Notes: generated from the sequence alone by a model not told the origin. 64,000 bases of DNA from Virgifigura deserti (GCA_003576685.1 QOZR01000012.1:1-64000); one strand, 5' to 3'. Positions 1 through 8,719 are shown, counted from the stretch's first letter. Numbers and translations are program-made.

Positions 1-2494
1 GCTGGTGGTGGGCGGCGGGCCGGCCGGTCTGGCGGCGGCGCTCGCCGCGGGCCGCGCCGGCGCCCGGGTGATCCTCGCCGACGAGCAAGCGGAGCTCGGC
101 GGGTCGCTGCTCGGCGGCCGCGCGACCATCGACGGCATGCCGGCGGCCGACTGGGTCGCCGCGACCGAGGCCGAATTACGGGCGATGCCGGAGGTCCGGC
201 TGCTCCCCCGCGCCACCGTCTTCGGCTATTACGACCACAACTATCTGACGATCATCGAGCGCGTCAGCGACCATCTGAGCGATCGCGGCAGGCAGCCGCG
301 CCTGCGGCTGTGGAAGCTGCGCGCAAAGCAGGTGGTACTGGCGACCGGGGCTATCGAGCGGCCGCTGGTCTTCGCCGACAATGACCGGCCGGGAATCATG
401 CTGGCCTCGGCGGCGCAGACCTATACGAACCGCTACGGTGTCGCGCCGGGCCGGCGGGCGGTGCTGTTCACCAACAATGACGGCGCCTATCGCGCCGCGC
501 TGGACCTCGCCAAGGCCGGGGTCGACGTGGCAGCGGTGGTCGACCTTCGCACCGATCCGCACGGCCCCCTGCCGGCAGAGGCGCGCGAGCGCGGCATCCG
601 GGTAATCGGCGGCCATGCAATCGTCGGTACGACCGGCTTCCGCCGCGTCGCTTCGGTCAAGGTGGCGCCGCTCGATGCCGCCGGTGAACCGATCGGCGGC
701 CCAGTGCAGAGCCTCGCCTGCGATCTGGTGCTGAACTCCGGCGGCTGGAATCCGGCGGTGCATCTGTTCTCGCAATCACGCGGCAAGCTGCGCTACGACG
801 CTGATCTTTCGGCATTCCTGCCCGATCTGTCGGCACAGCAGGAACGCTCGGCCGGCGCCGCCAAGGGCTCCTACGCCCTCGCCGCCTGTTTGGCGGAGGG
901 TTTCGAGGCTGGCGCCGCGGCCGCCTCGAAGGCCGGTCACGACGGAGGCACGGGCCAGGCGCCGGAAGCAGGGCCGGAACCGGAAGAGACGCCGGCCAAG
1001 CCGGTCTGGTTGGTGCCGGGCGAGAAGCAGATCGGCCAAGGCGGCAAGCATTTCGTCGATTACCAGAATGACGTCACCGCCGCCGACGTGCTGCTGGCCT
1101 CGCGCGAGGGCTATCGCTCGGTCGAGCATCTGAAGCGCTATACCACGACCGGCATGGGTACTGATCAGGGCAAGACCAGCAACGTCAACGCCTTGGCGAT
1201 CCTGGCTGCGAGTCTGGGTCAGGAGATTCCGGCGGTCGGCACGACCACCTTCCGCCCGCCCTACACGCCGGTGACGATCGGCGCCTTCTCCGGCTATGAC
1301 CAGGGCGACCTGGTAGAGCCGATCCGGCGGACGCCGATGCATTCCTGGCATGAGAGCGTCGGCGCCCTGTTCGAGAATGTCGGCCAGTGGCGCCGGGCCT
1401 GGTACTACCCGCGCCCCGGCGAGACCATGCAGGACGCCGTCAATCGCGAGACCAAGGCGGCGCGGACCAGCGTCGGCATTGTCGACGCCTCCACCCTGGG
1501 CAAGATCGACATCCAGGGGCCGGATGCGGCGAAGCTGCTGAACTGGGTCTATACCAATGCCTGGAGCAAGCTGGAGATCGGCCGCTGCCGCTATGGCCTG
1601 ATGCTCGGCGAGGACGGCATGGTATTCGACGACGGCGTGACGACCCGTGTCGGCGAGAACCACTATCTGATGAGCACCACCACCGGCAACGCCGCCCGGG
1701 TGCTGAGCTGGCTCGAGGAGTGGCTGCAATGCGAATGGCCCGACCTCGAAGTCTATTGCACCAGCGTGACCGAGCAATGGGCGACGGTGGCGATCAACGG
1801 GCCGATGAGCCGCAAGCTGCTGAGCGAGTTGACGCAGGACATCGACCTCGATCCGCAGGCCTTCCCCTTCATGTCGATGCGTGAGGGCCATGTCGCCGGC
1901 ATCCCGGCGCGCGTCTTCCGGATCAGCTTCACCGGCGAATTGAGCTTCGAGGTGAGTGTACCTGCATGCTATGGCCTCGCTTTGTGGCAGGCGCTGATGA
2001 CGGCCGGCGAGAAGTATCAGATCACCCCCTATGGCACCGAGGCGATGCACGTGCTGCGCGCCGAGAAGGGCTATATCATTGTGGGCCAGGAAACCGACGG
2101 CACCCAGACGCCCGGCGATCTCGGCATGGACTGGATCGTCAGCAAGAAGAAGGGCGATTTCCTCGGCCGCCGCTCGCTGGCCCGCAGCGACACGGCGCGT
2201 GGCGACCGCAAGCATCTGATCGGCCTGTTGACCGACAATCCGAGCGAGGTGCTCCCGGAGGGCGGCCAGATCGTCGCCGAGTTGAAGGACAAGCCGCCGA
2301 TGATCATGATCGGCCATGTTACCTCGAGCTATTACAGCCCCAATGTCGGGCGCTCGATCGCGATGGCGGTGGTGAAGAACGGCCGCAACCGCATGGGCGA
2401 GACGGTCTTCGTTCCTCTTGAGGATCGCGTGATCCGCGCGACGGTGACGGAGCCGCGCTTCTTCGATCTGGAGGGGAAACGCATCGATGGGTAG
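1..2494 (+). CDS. soxA: Sarcosine oxidase alpha subunit, 5'-truncated by the window edge
   Basis: This is the large subunit of heterotetrameric sarcosine oxidase, which oxidatively demethylates sarcosine to glycine and passes the methyl group to tetrahydrofolate. The reading frame is open from the first bases. The visible part begins inside the dinucleotide-binding motif GGGPAGL, so I infer that roughly 170 residues of the usual ~1000 lie upstream, and the GTG at base 5 is not the true start. The first half is a pyridine-nucleotide-disulfide-oxidoreductase-like module. The second half, from about base 1340, is an aminomethyltransferase (GCV_T-like) domain containing the stretch GELSFEVSVPA. 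The canonical order soxB-soxD-soxA-soxG predicts soxB and soxD just upstream. A dispersed palindromic repeat separates it from soxG. Confidence 0.93.
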   Translation, partial: LVVGGGPAGLAAALAAGRAGARVILADEQAELGGSLLGGRATIDGMPAADWVAATEAELRAMPEVRLLPRATVFGYYDHNYLTIIERVSDHLSDRGRQPRLRLWKLRAKQVVLATGAIERPLVFADNDRPGIMLASAAQTYTNRYGVAPGRRAVLFTNNDGAYRAALDLAKAGVDVAAVVDLRTDPHGPLPAEARERGIRVIGGHAIVGTTGFRRVASVKVAPLDAAGEPIGGPVQSLACDLVLNSGGWNPAVHLFSQSRGKLRYDADLSAFLPDLSAQQERSAGAAKGSYALAACLAEGFEAGAAAASKAGHDGGTGQAPEAGPEPEETPAKPVWLVPGEKQIGQGGKHFVDYQNDVTAADVLLASREGYRSVEHLKRYTTTGMGTDQGKTSNVNALAILAASLGQEIPAVGTTTFRPPYTPVTIGAFSGYDQGDLVEPIRRTPMHSWHESVGALFENVGQWRRAWYYPRPGETMQDAVNRETKAARTSVGIVDASTLGKIDIQGPDAAKLLNWVYTNAWSKLEIGRCRYGLMLGEDGMVFDDGVTTRVGENHYLMSTTTGNAARVLSWLEEWLQCEWPDLEVYCTSVTEQWATVAINGPMSRKLLSELTQDIDLDPQAFPFMSMREGHVAGIPARVFRISFTGELSFEVSVPACYGLALWQALMTAGEKYQITPYGTEAMHVLRAEKGYIIVGQETDGTQTPGDLGMDWIVSKKKGDFLGRRSLARSDTARGDRKHLIGLLTDNPSEVLPEGGQIVAELKDKPPMIMIGHVTSSYYSPNVGRSIAMAVVKNGRNRMGETVFVPLEDRVIRATVTEPRFFDLEGKRIDG

Positions 2495-2518
2495 AACGTC
2501 GTTTGCGGCCCGCGTGCG

Positions 2519-2589
2519 TCGACAAGTTCAGCATGAGGGTTGCGGTACCTTTGAACGAGTCCTCATCCTGAGCCTGTCGAAGGATGAAG
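2519..2589. repeat. Dispersed palindromic intergenic repeat, copy 1
   Basis: Two inverted-repeat units are present. One reads TCGACAAGTTCAGCATGAGG at 2519-2538. The other is a CTCATCCTGAGCCTGTCGAAGGATG-type unit at 2561-2589. The same units recur at 21326-21395, 22123-22182 and 24364-24463. This copy lies inside the sox operon, between soxA and soxG. Its end supplies the ATG at 2584, which is therefore probably not the soxG start. Confidence 0.8.
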
Positions 2590-2616
2590 CTGCCGCGTCA
2601 AAGCGGGCGAGTGTTT

Positions 2617-3276
2617 ATGACCATGATTGACTTCTCTCTGCGGCGCAGCCCCCTCGCCCATCGCGGCTTGATCGCCCGCGCCGCCTCCGACGCCGCGGCG
2701 CGCGAGGCCGGCGTGACGCTCGGCGAGCAGCCGCATCGCTGCCAGATCAATCTGCGCGGCGACGCCGGCGATTCAGGCTTCCTTGCAGCCGTCGAGGACG
2801 TCACCGGTCTGCGCCTGCCGGTCGAGCCGAACACCGTCGCGACGGTGGAAGACCTGTCAGCCCTGTGGCTCGGCCCGGATGAGTGGCTGATCGTCGGGCC
2901 GGGCGGTCGCGAAGGCGATCTCACCGGCGGCCTGCGCGGTGCGCTCGAGGGTCGTCATTTCGCCGTTACCGACGTATCCGAAGCACGGACGGTGATCGCC
3001 ATATCGGGCCCGCACGCCCGCGACCTGCTGGCCAAGGGCACCAGCCTCGACCTGCATCCGCGGGTCTTCGGCCCCGGCCGCTGTGCCCAGAGCGGCATTG
3101 CGAAGGCGACGATGATCCTGCATCAGCTCGATGCCAATGGGGACGGGGCCGACGGAGCCGGGGCTGATGAGCAGCCCACCTTCGAGATCTATATCGCCAA
3201 CAGCTTCGCCGACTATCTCTGGACCTGGCTGGAGCGGGCCGCGGCCGAATACCGTGTCGCGGTGACGGCAGGTTGA
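2617..3276 (+). CDS. soxG: Sarcosine oxidase gamma subunit
   Basis: This is the small gamma subunit of heterotetrameric sarcosine oxidase, about 219 residues and the usual size. Recognisable features are the N-terminal FSLRRSPLAHRG, the central LWLGPDEWLIVGP typical of SoxG, and the GCV_T-like C-terminal part ending FADYLWTWLERA. An in-frame ATG at 2584 lies inside the dispersed repeat and has no convincing ribosome binding site. I chose ATG 2617, with GGGCGAG a few bases upstream; ATG 2623 is also possible. The gene sits directly downstream of soxA, and the aminotransferase gene begins 13 nt after its stop, so co-transcription is likely. An acidic, low-complexity insert (NGDGADGAGADEQ) near residues 180-195 looks like a loop expansion. 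Confidence 0.9.
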   Translation: MTMIDFSLRRSPLAHRGLIARAASDAAAREAGVTLGEQPHRCQINLRGDAGDSGFLAAVEDVTGLRLPVEPNTVATVEDLSALWLGPDEWLIVGPGGREGDLTGGLRGALEGRHFAVTDVSEARTVIAISGPHARDLLAKGTSLDLHPRVFGPGRCAQSGIAKATMILHQLDANGDGADGAGADEQPTFEIYIANSFADYLWTWLERAAAEYRVAVTAG

Positions 3277-3289
3277 CCGGGCGGCCGAC

Positions 3290-4396
3290 GTGAAACCGGA
3301 AACCTTCAAGCTCGAGCGGTACTTCGCGCGTTACGAGTTCTCGACGAAGTACCTGCTGTCTTCGAGCGATTGCGAGTCGGTGACGGTGGCCGATCTCCTG
3401 ACGCTCGAGCCGAACGCGCGGGAGGACTTCGACCGGCTCTGGCTCGGCTATACCGAGAGTCACGGCGATCCGGCACTCCGGCAGACCGTCAGCGCGCTCT
3501 ACGATACCGTATCGGCCGATGAGGTCCTGATCCATACCGGTGCCGAGGAGGCGATCTTCGCTTTCATGAATGTCGTGCTCCAGCCCGGCGATCACATCAT
3601 CGTCCACGCGCCCGCCTACCAGTCGCTGCATGAGATCGCCCGTACGATCGGCGCCGAGGTGACGGAATGGCGTGCCGACGAACAGGACGGCTGGAGCCTG
3701 GATCCCGAGGCTCTGCGCCAGGCGATCCGCGGCAACACCAAGGCGATTGTCCTCAACTGCCCGCATAACCCGACCGGCTATCTCATGGATCGTGAACGGT
3801 TTTCCACCGTGGTGGCGGTCGCACGGGCGCATGGCCTGTATCTTTTCTCCGATGAGGTCTATCGCGAGCTGGAGCACGACCCCGCGGACCGGCTGCCGGC
3901 CGCCTGCGACCTTTATGAGCGCGCGGTGTCGCTCGGCGTGATGTCGAAGACCTATGGCTTGCCGGGCCTCAGGATCGGCTGGATCGCAACCAAGGACGCG
4001 ACGCTCTATAACGCGATGGCCGGCTTCAAGGACTATCTGACCATCTGTAATAGCGCGCCTAGCGAGTTTCTCGCCCGCCTCGCGCTGCAGCATCGCCGGA
4101 TGCTGGCCGAGCGCAGCCGGCGGATCGTGCTCGACAATCTCGACCTGCTCGACGGCTTCTTCGACCGACAGCAGCACCTGTTCGCTTGGCAGCGGCCGGA
4201 GGCCGGGCCGATCGCCTTCCCGCGACTCCTCACCGGCGGCGCGGAGGCCTTTTGCAAGCGCATCGTAGAGCAGGCCGGCGTCCTCCTCTTACCGAGCACC
4301 CTCTACGATGCCGGCGACTCCCATATCCGCTTCGGCTTCGGCCGGAAGAACCTTCCGGAAGCCGTGGAGCATCTGGAAGCGGCGCTGTCCCCCTAG
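3290..4396 (+). CDS. PLP-dependent aminotransferase, class I/II fold
   Basis: This is a fold-type I aminotransferase of 368 residues. The cofactor signature is visible as NPTG (residues 160-163), SDEVYR (187-192) and the Schiff-base lysine Lys220 in SKTYGLPGLRIGW. It starts with GTG 13 nt after soxG and so probably belongs to the sox operon. The substrate is not evident from sequence. Its position suggests use of glycine, or of another amino acid made during betaine or sarcosine breakdown, as amino donor or product; that is inference. Family members of this size include capreomycidine-synthase-like and generic 'aminotransferase class I/II' proteins, so I give no gene symbol. Confidence 0.88.
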   Translation: MKPETFKLERYFARYEFSTKYLLSSSDCESVTVADLLTLEPNAREDFDRLWLGYTESHGDPALRQTVSALYDTVSADEVLIHTGAEEAIFAFMNVVLQPGDHIIVHAPAYQSLHEIARTIGAEVTEWRADEQDGWSLDPEALRQAIRGNTKAIVLNCPHNPTGYLMDRERFSTVVAVARAHGLYLFSDEVYRELEHDPADRLPAACDLYERAVSLGVMSKTYGLPGLRIGWIATKDATLYNAMAGFKDYLTICNSAPSEFLARLALQHRRMLAERSRRIVLDNLDLLDGFFDRQQHLFAWQRPEAGPIAFPRLLTGGAEAFCKRIVEQAGVLLLPSTLYDAGDSHIRFGFGRKNLPEAVEHLEAALSP

Positions 4397-4802
4397 GGCA
4401 CTGAGATGCTGCTCGCCTGCAGGAAACGGATCCTGTAGGATCTTCTGCGCGATAAAAATGCCACGCCGCCATCAGGCAGCGTGGCTCAGGTTGGGAGGAA
4501 ACGTTAGCGGCAGACCGGAACCGTGCCAAACAGAAGTCTCGGCTGCCGTTAACGCCAACATAATCTCATGCTGCGTCGCAGCATAACAAGCTTCTTTTTG
4601 CTCCCCTGCCTTTTTTTAATGCCACCGTCATCTTCTGGCATTTTCGCTATTCCATTGAGCATACTGCCTAAATTTTCAGCGTTGCTGAGAAGCAGGCTCG
4701 ATCGCACTCTCACGCGCCGACACAACTGACACCCCCTAAAATGCTGCGCTGCAATATTCTGGCGGGAGCGGCCATGGATTGCCCTGCGCATCGTCAAACG
4801 GC
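4397..4802. other. Intergenic stretch between convergent genes
   Basis: I see no credible gene in these 406 bases. Besides the minus-strand terminator listed at 4451-4485, there is a small perfect hairpin, GATCC-TGTA-GGATC, at 4429-4442 just after the aminotransferase stop. It could act as a weak plus-strand terminator. The stretch 4560-4700 is clearly AT-richer than its surroundings, but its reading frames look like noise. Confidence 0.5.
4451..4485 (-). terminator. Rho-independent terminator, minus strand
   Basis: The arms GCCACGC (4460-4466) and GCGTGGC (4479-4485) enclose an inner GCC-ATCA-GGC stem. On the minus strand the hairpin is followed by ATTTTTATC. It would end transcription coming from the LysR gene at 4803-5732, about 320 nt upstream of it. 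Confidence 0.6.
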
Positions 4803-5732
4803 TCAAACTTCACCGTCCCTTGCATTGGACAATTCGCACCCCGCCTCGGCCAACAACCAATCGCGAAACGCGGCGATCCGCGGGTCCTCCGCCGCCGCCT
4901 CGAGGCAGACGATGTAATAGGCGAAGCTCGTCGGAACGCAGAGGTCGAACGGCCAGACCAGCCGGCCGGCGGCAAGATCGTCGGCCACCAGTGCACGGCT
5001 GCCCAGCGCCACCCCCTGTCCCTGAACGGCCGCCTGCAGCACCATGGAATGCTGAGTGAATCGCGGCCCGCGGGTGACATCGACCGACTCGACTCCGGCA
5101 GCGCTGAGCCAACTGCGCCAGTCCGGCCACTCCCCCTTCGCCGGCGTCCACTCCAGATGCAGCAGCCGATGCCATCGCAGGTCGGCCGGCTCGCGCAGCG
5201 GATGTTCGCCCTCCAGCAGCGCTGGGCTGCAGACCGGGAACACCTCATCCTCGAACAGACGAACCGCGTGGAGCCCGGGAAAATCACCGGCGCCGTAGCG
5301 GATCGCCATGTCGATCTCCTCGCGCGTCAGATCGACATGCGCGCTCGACGCGTCCAGAAAGACGTCGATCTCGGGATGGCGCTGCTTGAAGCGGTCGAGC
5401 CGGGCAATGAGCCACGTTGCGGCGAGGGACGGATCGACGCTGACCGTGAGAAGCCGCGCGTTGCTCGCCCGCATCTTGCGCGCCGCCTGGGAAAGCCGGT
5501 CGAAGCCGGCGCGCAGATCCTCGAGCCCGCTGGCGCCGGCCTCTGTCAGTCGAAGGCCGCCTTCGGCACGTCGCAGCAGCTTCACGCCCAGCCCCTCCTC
5601 CAGCGCCTTCACCTGCTGGCTGACGGCAGCCGGCGTCACATGCAATTCGTCGGCCGCGGCCCTGATGCTGCCATGCCGTGACACGGCCTCGAAGGCTCGC
5701 AATGCGTTCAAGGAGGGAAGCCGCCGCGCCAT
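4803..5732 (-). CDS. LysR-family regulator, GcvA-like
   Basis: This is a 309-residue LysR-type transcriptional regulator. The N-terminal winged helix reads LNALRAFEAVSRHGSIRAAA followed by TPAAVSQQVKALEEGLGVKL, which matches the GcvA subfamily (glycine-cleavage activator and relatives). The C-terminal part is the usual periplasmic-binding-protein-like effector domain. It is convergent with the sox/aminotransferase operon and divergent from a DUF1127 gene, with an AT-rich 84-bp shared promoter region at 5733-5816. GcvA-like regulators often respond to glycine or related compounds, so control of the neighbouring sarcosine/glycine genes is plausible, but nothing in the sequence proves the target. 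Confidence 0.88.
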   Translation of the reverse strand: MARRLPSLNALRAFEAVSRHGSIRAAADELHVTPAAVSQQVKALEEGLGVKLLRRAEGGLRLTEAGASGLEDLRAGFDRLSQAARKMRASNARLLTVSVDPSLAATWLIARLDRFKQRHPEIDVFLDASSAHVDLTREEIDMAIRYGAGDFPGLHAVRLFEDEVFPVCSPALLEGEHPLREPADLRWHRLLHLEWTPAKGEWPDWRSWLSAAGVESVDVTRGPRFTQHSMVLQAAVQGQGVALGSRALVADDLAAGRLVWPFDLCVPTSFAYYIVCLEAAAEDPRIAAFRDWLLAEAGCELSNARDGEV

Positions 5733-5816
5733 TCGGAACCTGAATTAAGCTTTTCTTACTTTGTATCTCAGGAAATCCCGTTTGGCTAGAAGCCTAATTC
5801 ACTATAGCTAAAGGGA

Positions 5817-6125
5817 ATGACATGCACAATTCCACCTTCTCCAGCTCGACACAGACCAGAAAGATTAAAGAGAAGCTTACTCTCAGCGCATGATTTGTGG
5901 CGTAGATTGCGCGAACGGGTGGCGCGCGGAATCGGGCGGATCGAAATTTCCCTTCGCCGGCGCCGAAACCGGGCCGACGCGATCCGTTGGCTGATGCGGC
6001 TTGATGACCGAATGTTGCGAGACGTCGGCCTGACGCGCGAAGATGCGCTCGAACTCAACCGCTCCTGGCGGTCGGGCCGGTGGCAACCAACGCGACGGTG
6101 CCGGACGCGTGACGACGCGTCGTGA
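5817..6125 (+). CDS. DUF1127 domain protein
   Basis: This is a small arginine-rich protein of 102 residues. Its second half carries the DUF1127 (YjiS-like) signature, seen as LMRLDDRMLRDVGLTREDA. The N-terminal half is basic and otherwise unremarkable, longer than the ~50-70 residues typical of the family. DUF1127 proteins are common in alphaproteobacteria and some are linked to phosphate, polyamine or RNA-related regulation. No specific role can be read here. The AAGGGA just before ATG 5817 is too close to be an ideal ribosome binding site, so the start is uncertain. Confidence 0.75.
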   Translation: MTCTIPPSPARHRPERLKRSLLSAHDLWRRLRERVARGIGRIEISLRRRRNRADAIRWLMRLDDRMLRDVGLTREDALELNRSWRSGRWQPTRRCRTRDDAS

Positions 6126-6153
6126 CGCGCGATCAGCCCATCTCGTGACGGAG

Positions 6154-6588
6154 TCAGGCTTTCGCCATGTAGGCGTCGCGGAGGACCGTGGCCTCCAGCT
6201 CGATCTCCTCGAGGCGGTTCTTGACAACGTCGCCGATGCTGATGATGCCGCACAGCCGGCCATTCTCAAGGACCGGCAAATGGCGGATGCGGCCGCGCGT
6301 CATCTTCGCCATCACCTGCTTGATGCCGTCCTCCGGCGTGCAGGTGGCCAGCTCGTGCACCATCACGTCGCCGACTGTAAGACCGAGCAATTCGACACCC
6401 CGCTCGGCAAGACCGTAGACGATGTCCCGCTCCGAGATGATGCCGAGCGGCGTCGCCCCGTCACGGCTGACCACGAGCGCGCCGATCCGTTCCAGCCGCA
6501 ACCGTTGGATCGCGGTGGTCAGCGGCGTCTCCGGCCGCGTCGTGACAACCGTTCGCCCCTTCGCCTTCAGAATCGCGTCGACCTTCAT
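6154..6588 (-). CDS. Tandem CBS-domain protein
   Basis: This is a stand-alone cytoplasmic protein of 144 residues made of two CBS motifs, with no attached enzyme or channel domain. CBS pairs bind adenosyl ligands such as AMP, ATP, SAM or NADH. Typical elements are PLGIISERDIVYGLAERG in the first motif and RIRHLPVLENGRLCGIISIG in the second. I start it at ATG 6588, preceded by GGGAGGA on the minus strand; a longer upstream frame to 6984 is arginine-rich noise. It is convergent with the DUF1127 gene. Similar small CBS proteins are annotated as stress or energy sensors, but the ligand is not predictable. Confidence 0.88.
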   Translation of the reverse strand: MKVDAILKAKGRTVVTTRPETPLTTAIQRLRLERIGALVVSRDGATPLGIISERDIVYGLAERGVELLGLTVGDVMVHELATCTPEDGIKQVMAKMTRGRIRHLPVLENGRLCGIISIGDVVKNRLEEIELEATVLRDAYMAKA

Positions 6589-6715
6589 GGACGTCCTCCC
6601 ATCGCACGGTTCTTTCTTTCCGTCCGAGCGTTGCTTCGCCCCTCGAGATTCAGATAGGCAGCCCTGGGCGGCGCCCCAAGGCGAATCCCAGGGGCCAAAC
6701 CTGAGCAGGAATCGA

Positions 6716-6756
6716 GGCGGCAAAAACAAAATCCGCCGGCGCAAGCGCCGGCGGAT
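6716..6756 (-). terminator. Strong rho-independent terminator, minus strand
   Basis: There is a perfect 12-bp inverted repeat, ATCCGCCGGCGC / GCGCCGGCGGAT (6731-6742 and 6745-6756). On the minus strand it is followed by TTTGTTTTTG. It lies about 80 nt downstream of the minus-strand gene at 6836-7318 and would end that transcript before the CBS gene. Confidence 0.85.
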
Positions 6757-6835
6757 CGGAGACAAAGTTCGATCGTTCGCTCCGTCGTGGCACGACCGAA
6801 GCGAGCGCGGGCTGACGCGGCCACCGACAGGCGAG

Positions 6836-7318
6836 TCAGAGCACCGAGACGGTGAAGAGGATCGCGGCAGCCACGGAGCCGACCGTGAAGACGGTCTCAA
6901 GGCTCGGCCACCTGTGCTCGTCCGCCCGAGTCGCAGCGATGCGGACGCGACCGGCAACCTCCTTCGCCGACATTGTATGGCCATAATGGCAATAACAAAC
7001 GATGCTGTGGACTTCCCAGTCGGACAACCCGAAATACCGCATGGCCTCGCCCAGCTTGTCGCTGCGCAGGCCGTCGGCGCGAAGCACCGGGTCCTCGAAC
7101 GCCACCGTCAGGGGCGAGTTGTCGCTACGCATCCAGGCACGCTCCGCCTGTGGCGCAAACTCCGTCCGCATCAGGGAACGCAGGGACCCGCCCTGGTGCT
7201 GCTCCAGAACCTCGGCCCAGCGCTCAAGACGCTGGCGCTTCGTCATCTTCTTCCGGTGCGAAACTTTCGGGTAAACTTCGGCGACTTCCGTGAGTTCGTT
7301 CAAGCTCCTGAGTTTCAT
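6836..7318 (-). CDS. Conserved hypothetical protein with C-terminal membrane segment
   Basis: I do not recognise a named family. The protein has 160 residues. The first ~130 are soluble and charged, including SHRKKMTKRQRLERWAEVL and DWEVHSIVCYCHYGHTMSA. A single hydrophobic stretch (VFTVGSVAAAILFTVSVL) ends the chain, so it looks tail-anchored with the bulk in the cytoplasm. The start at ATG 7318 has a strong GGAGGAG ribosome binding site on the minus strand, and a good terminator follows the gene, so it is a real monocistronic unit. It is divergent from the lipoprotein gene at 7549. Confidence 0.7.
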   Translation of the reverse strand: MKLRSLNELTEVAEVYPKVSHRKKMTKRQRLERWAEVLEQHQGGSLRSLMRTEFAPQAERAWMRSDNSPLTVAFEDPVLRADGLRSDKLGEAMRYFGLSDWEVHSIVCYCHYGHTMSAKEVAGRVRIAATRADEHRWPSLETVFTVGSVAAAILFTVSVL

Positions 7319-7548
7319 AGTCTCTCCTCCGATTATCGCGGATCGACTTCACTGCGCCCTTTTGATCTTAGCACTCTTTGGCAAACCATCCAGCGGCAGT
7401 CGGGTATTTTTCTTTCGCCGCATCCGGGCGGTTTACGGGTGGCAAACTCCGCCTTTGAATCGTCATTAAATCCGGCGACAGTTCCAGAAACATTTCCGTG
7501 TCCCGTAGAATGACGCATCGGATCGTTCCCGAACGAAAGGTATCCATC

Positions 7549-8070
7549 ATGAAGTCTCCCAAGGCCGTCGCGCTTCTCATCTTCCTGCTGGCGGGCGGTT
7601 GCACGACGCCCACAATGAATGGTGTGGCACCCGCCGATGAACTTTCGCCCGTCCCCGCCAGTGTTGCCGGAACCTATCGGCTGCAGAGCGTGAACGACCA
7701 GGCGCTGCCGGCACTCGTCGGAAGCTGGGACGACTGCCGGGAAGATCTTCTGAGCGCGGCGCTGACCCTCCGTCCCAACCGACGCTATCTAATGACCGCA
7801 ACCGCTCGTCAGGAATGCGCCGGTGCCGCGCCGATCGAGAGCCGCGGCCGCGGGACGCAGGGCCGCTATACGGTTCAAGGCGACACCATCCGGCTCGATG
7901 ACGAGCCCACCATGCTGGCCGGCGCCGCGGGGCCGGGCTGGGTCGACGACTATTCCGGTCGCCGTTTCGCCGTCGAGGAGATCGAGGGTGTCGGCATGCT
8001 CGATGGCGACACCCTGACGCTCCGCCTCGAAGGCGGCGGGATCGCCACATTCCGCAGAATGCAGCGCTAA
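7549..8070 (+). CDS. Small lipoprotein of unknown function
   Basis: A 173-residue exported protein with a lipoprotein signal peptide: a hydrophobic core VALLIFLLAGG followed by the lipobox cysteine in LAGGCTT. The mature part begins with a low-complexity linker. It continues with a beta-rich domain including VAGTYRLQSVNDQALPALVG, which resembles lipocalin-like or META/HslJ-like small envelope proteins without matching one clearly. I start it at ATG 7549 with AAAGG upstream; an in-frame ATG at 7510 (7498 is also open) would spoil the signal peptide. The neighbouring downstream gene encodes a cysteine-rich copper-storage-like protein, so a metal-stress role is conceivable but unproven. Confidence 0.75.
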   Translation: MKSPKAVALLIFLLAGGCTTPTMNGVAPADELSPVPASVAGTYRLQSVNDQALPALVGSWDDCREDLLSAALTLRPNRRYLMTATARQECAGAAPIESRGRGTQGRYTVQGDTIRLDDEPTMLAGAAGPGWVDDYSGRRFAVEEIEGVGMLDGDTLTLRLEGGGIATFRRMQR

Positions 8071-8184
8071 ACTGCTTAGGTTCGGCCGACAAGTGGTGTC
8101 ATTAACAGGGCTGCGGATCTTTTTCTCCGGCATGGCGGTTATATCCGCATGGCCGCCGCGACGGCAACTTCCGGAGGATGGTCC

Positions 8185-8589
8185 ATGTACGCCCGGCAAA
8201 TGCTCGAGACGCACCCGCGCAAGCCAGTCGCCGACGCGGATGTCCTGGTCGCCTGCATCGAAGCCTGTCACGCCTGCGCGCAAAGCTGCACCGCCTGCGC
8301 CGACGCCTGTCTGGGCGAGCAGGAAATCGGCATGCTGATCCGTTGCATCCGCCTGAACCAGGATTGCGAGGACATCTGCGCGATCACCGGCGCGATGCTA
8401 TCGCGCCAGACCGAACCAGACTGGCACCTCATGCGCCGCCAGTTGGAAGCCTGCGCGATGTCCTGCCGGATCTGCGGCGACGAGTGCGGCCGGCACGGCG
8501 ACCGTCACGCGCACTGCCGGATCTGCGCCGAAGCCTGCCGCGCCTGCGAGGAGGCATGCAACCGCATGATCACGGCCGTGCCGGCGTAA
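8185..8589 (+). CDS. Cysteine-rich four-helix-bundle copper-storage-like protein (DUF326, Csp3-like)
   Basis: The protein has 134 residues, of which 18 are cysteines, mostly in CxxxC and CxxC spacings such as CIEACHACAQSCTACADAC. This is the pattern of DUF326 / copper storage proteins, whose four-helix bundles hold many Cu(I) ions. No signal peptide is present, so it resembles the cytosolic Csp3 type rather than the Tat-exported Csp1 type. I chose ATG 8185, which has GGAGG 7 nt upstream; an in-frame ATG at 8149 lacks such a site. The role is inferred from family and cysteine pattern: intracellular copper sequestration. It stands alone, with a lipoprotein gene 115 nt upstream. Confidence 0.85.
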   Translation: MYARQMLETHPRKPVADADVLVACIEACHACAQSCTACADACLGEQEIGMLIRCIRLNQDCEDICAITGAMLSRQTEPDWHLMRRQLEACAMSCRICGDECGRHGDRHAHCRICAEACRACEEACNRMITAVPA

Positions 8590-8591
8590 CA

Positions 8592-8634
8592 CCGCCGGGT
8601 GCGAGGCAAGTGCGTCTCGAGCGCATCCCGGCGG
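8592..8634 (+). terminator. Terminator-like hairpin after the copper-storage gene
   Basis: The arms CCGCCGGG (8592-8599) and CCCGGCGG (8627-8634) pair just after the stop codon at 8589. There is no clear T-tract, so it may instead protect the 3' end of the transcript. Confidence 0.4.
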
Positions 8635-8719
8635 CTTCGACGATCTTGTCTACCGCGATTCGCTCTGGCAGATTGGATGCGAGAATAAAAATTCCAATCA
8701 TTCAGGGAGGATGGCGGTG

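Noticed and set aside
776..2317. 513-codon minus-strand open frame opposite soxA
   Set aside because: It lies wholly antisense to a strongly conserved gene; its histidine/arginine/glycine-rich composition is the usual shadow of a high-GC coding strand.
4549..4806. 85-codon minus-strand frame downstream of the LysR gene
   Set aside because: No ribosome binding site, no recognisable domain, and an overlap with the LysR stop; probably untranslated trailer.
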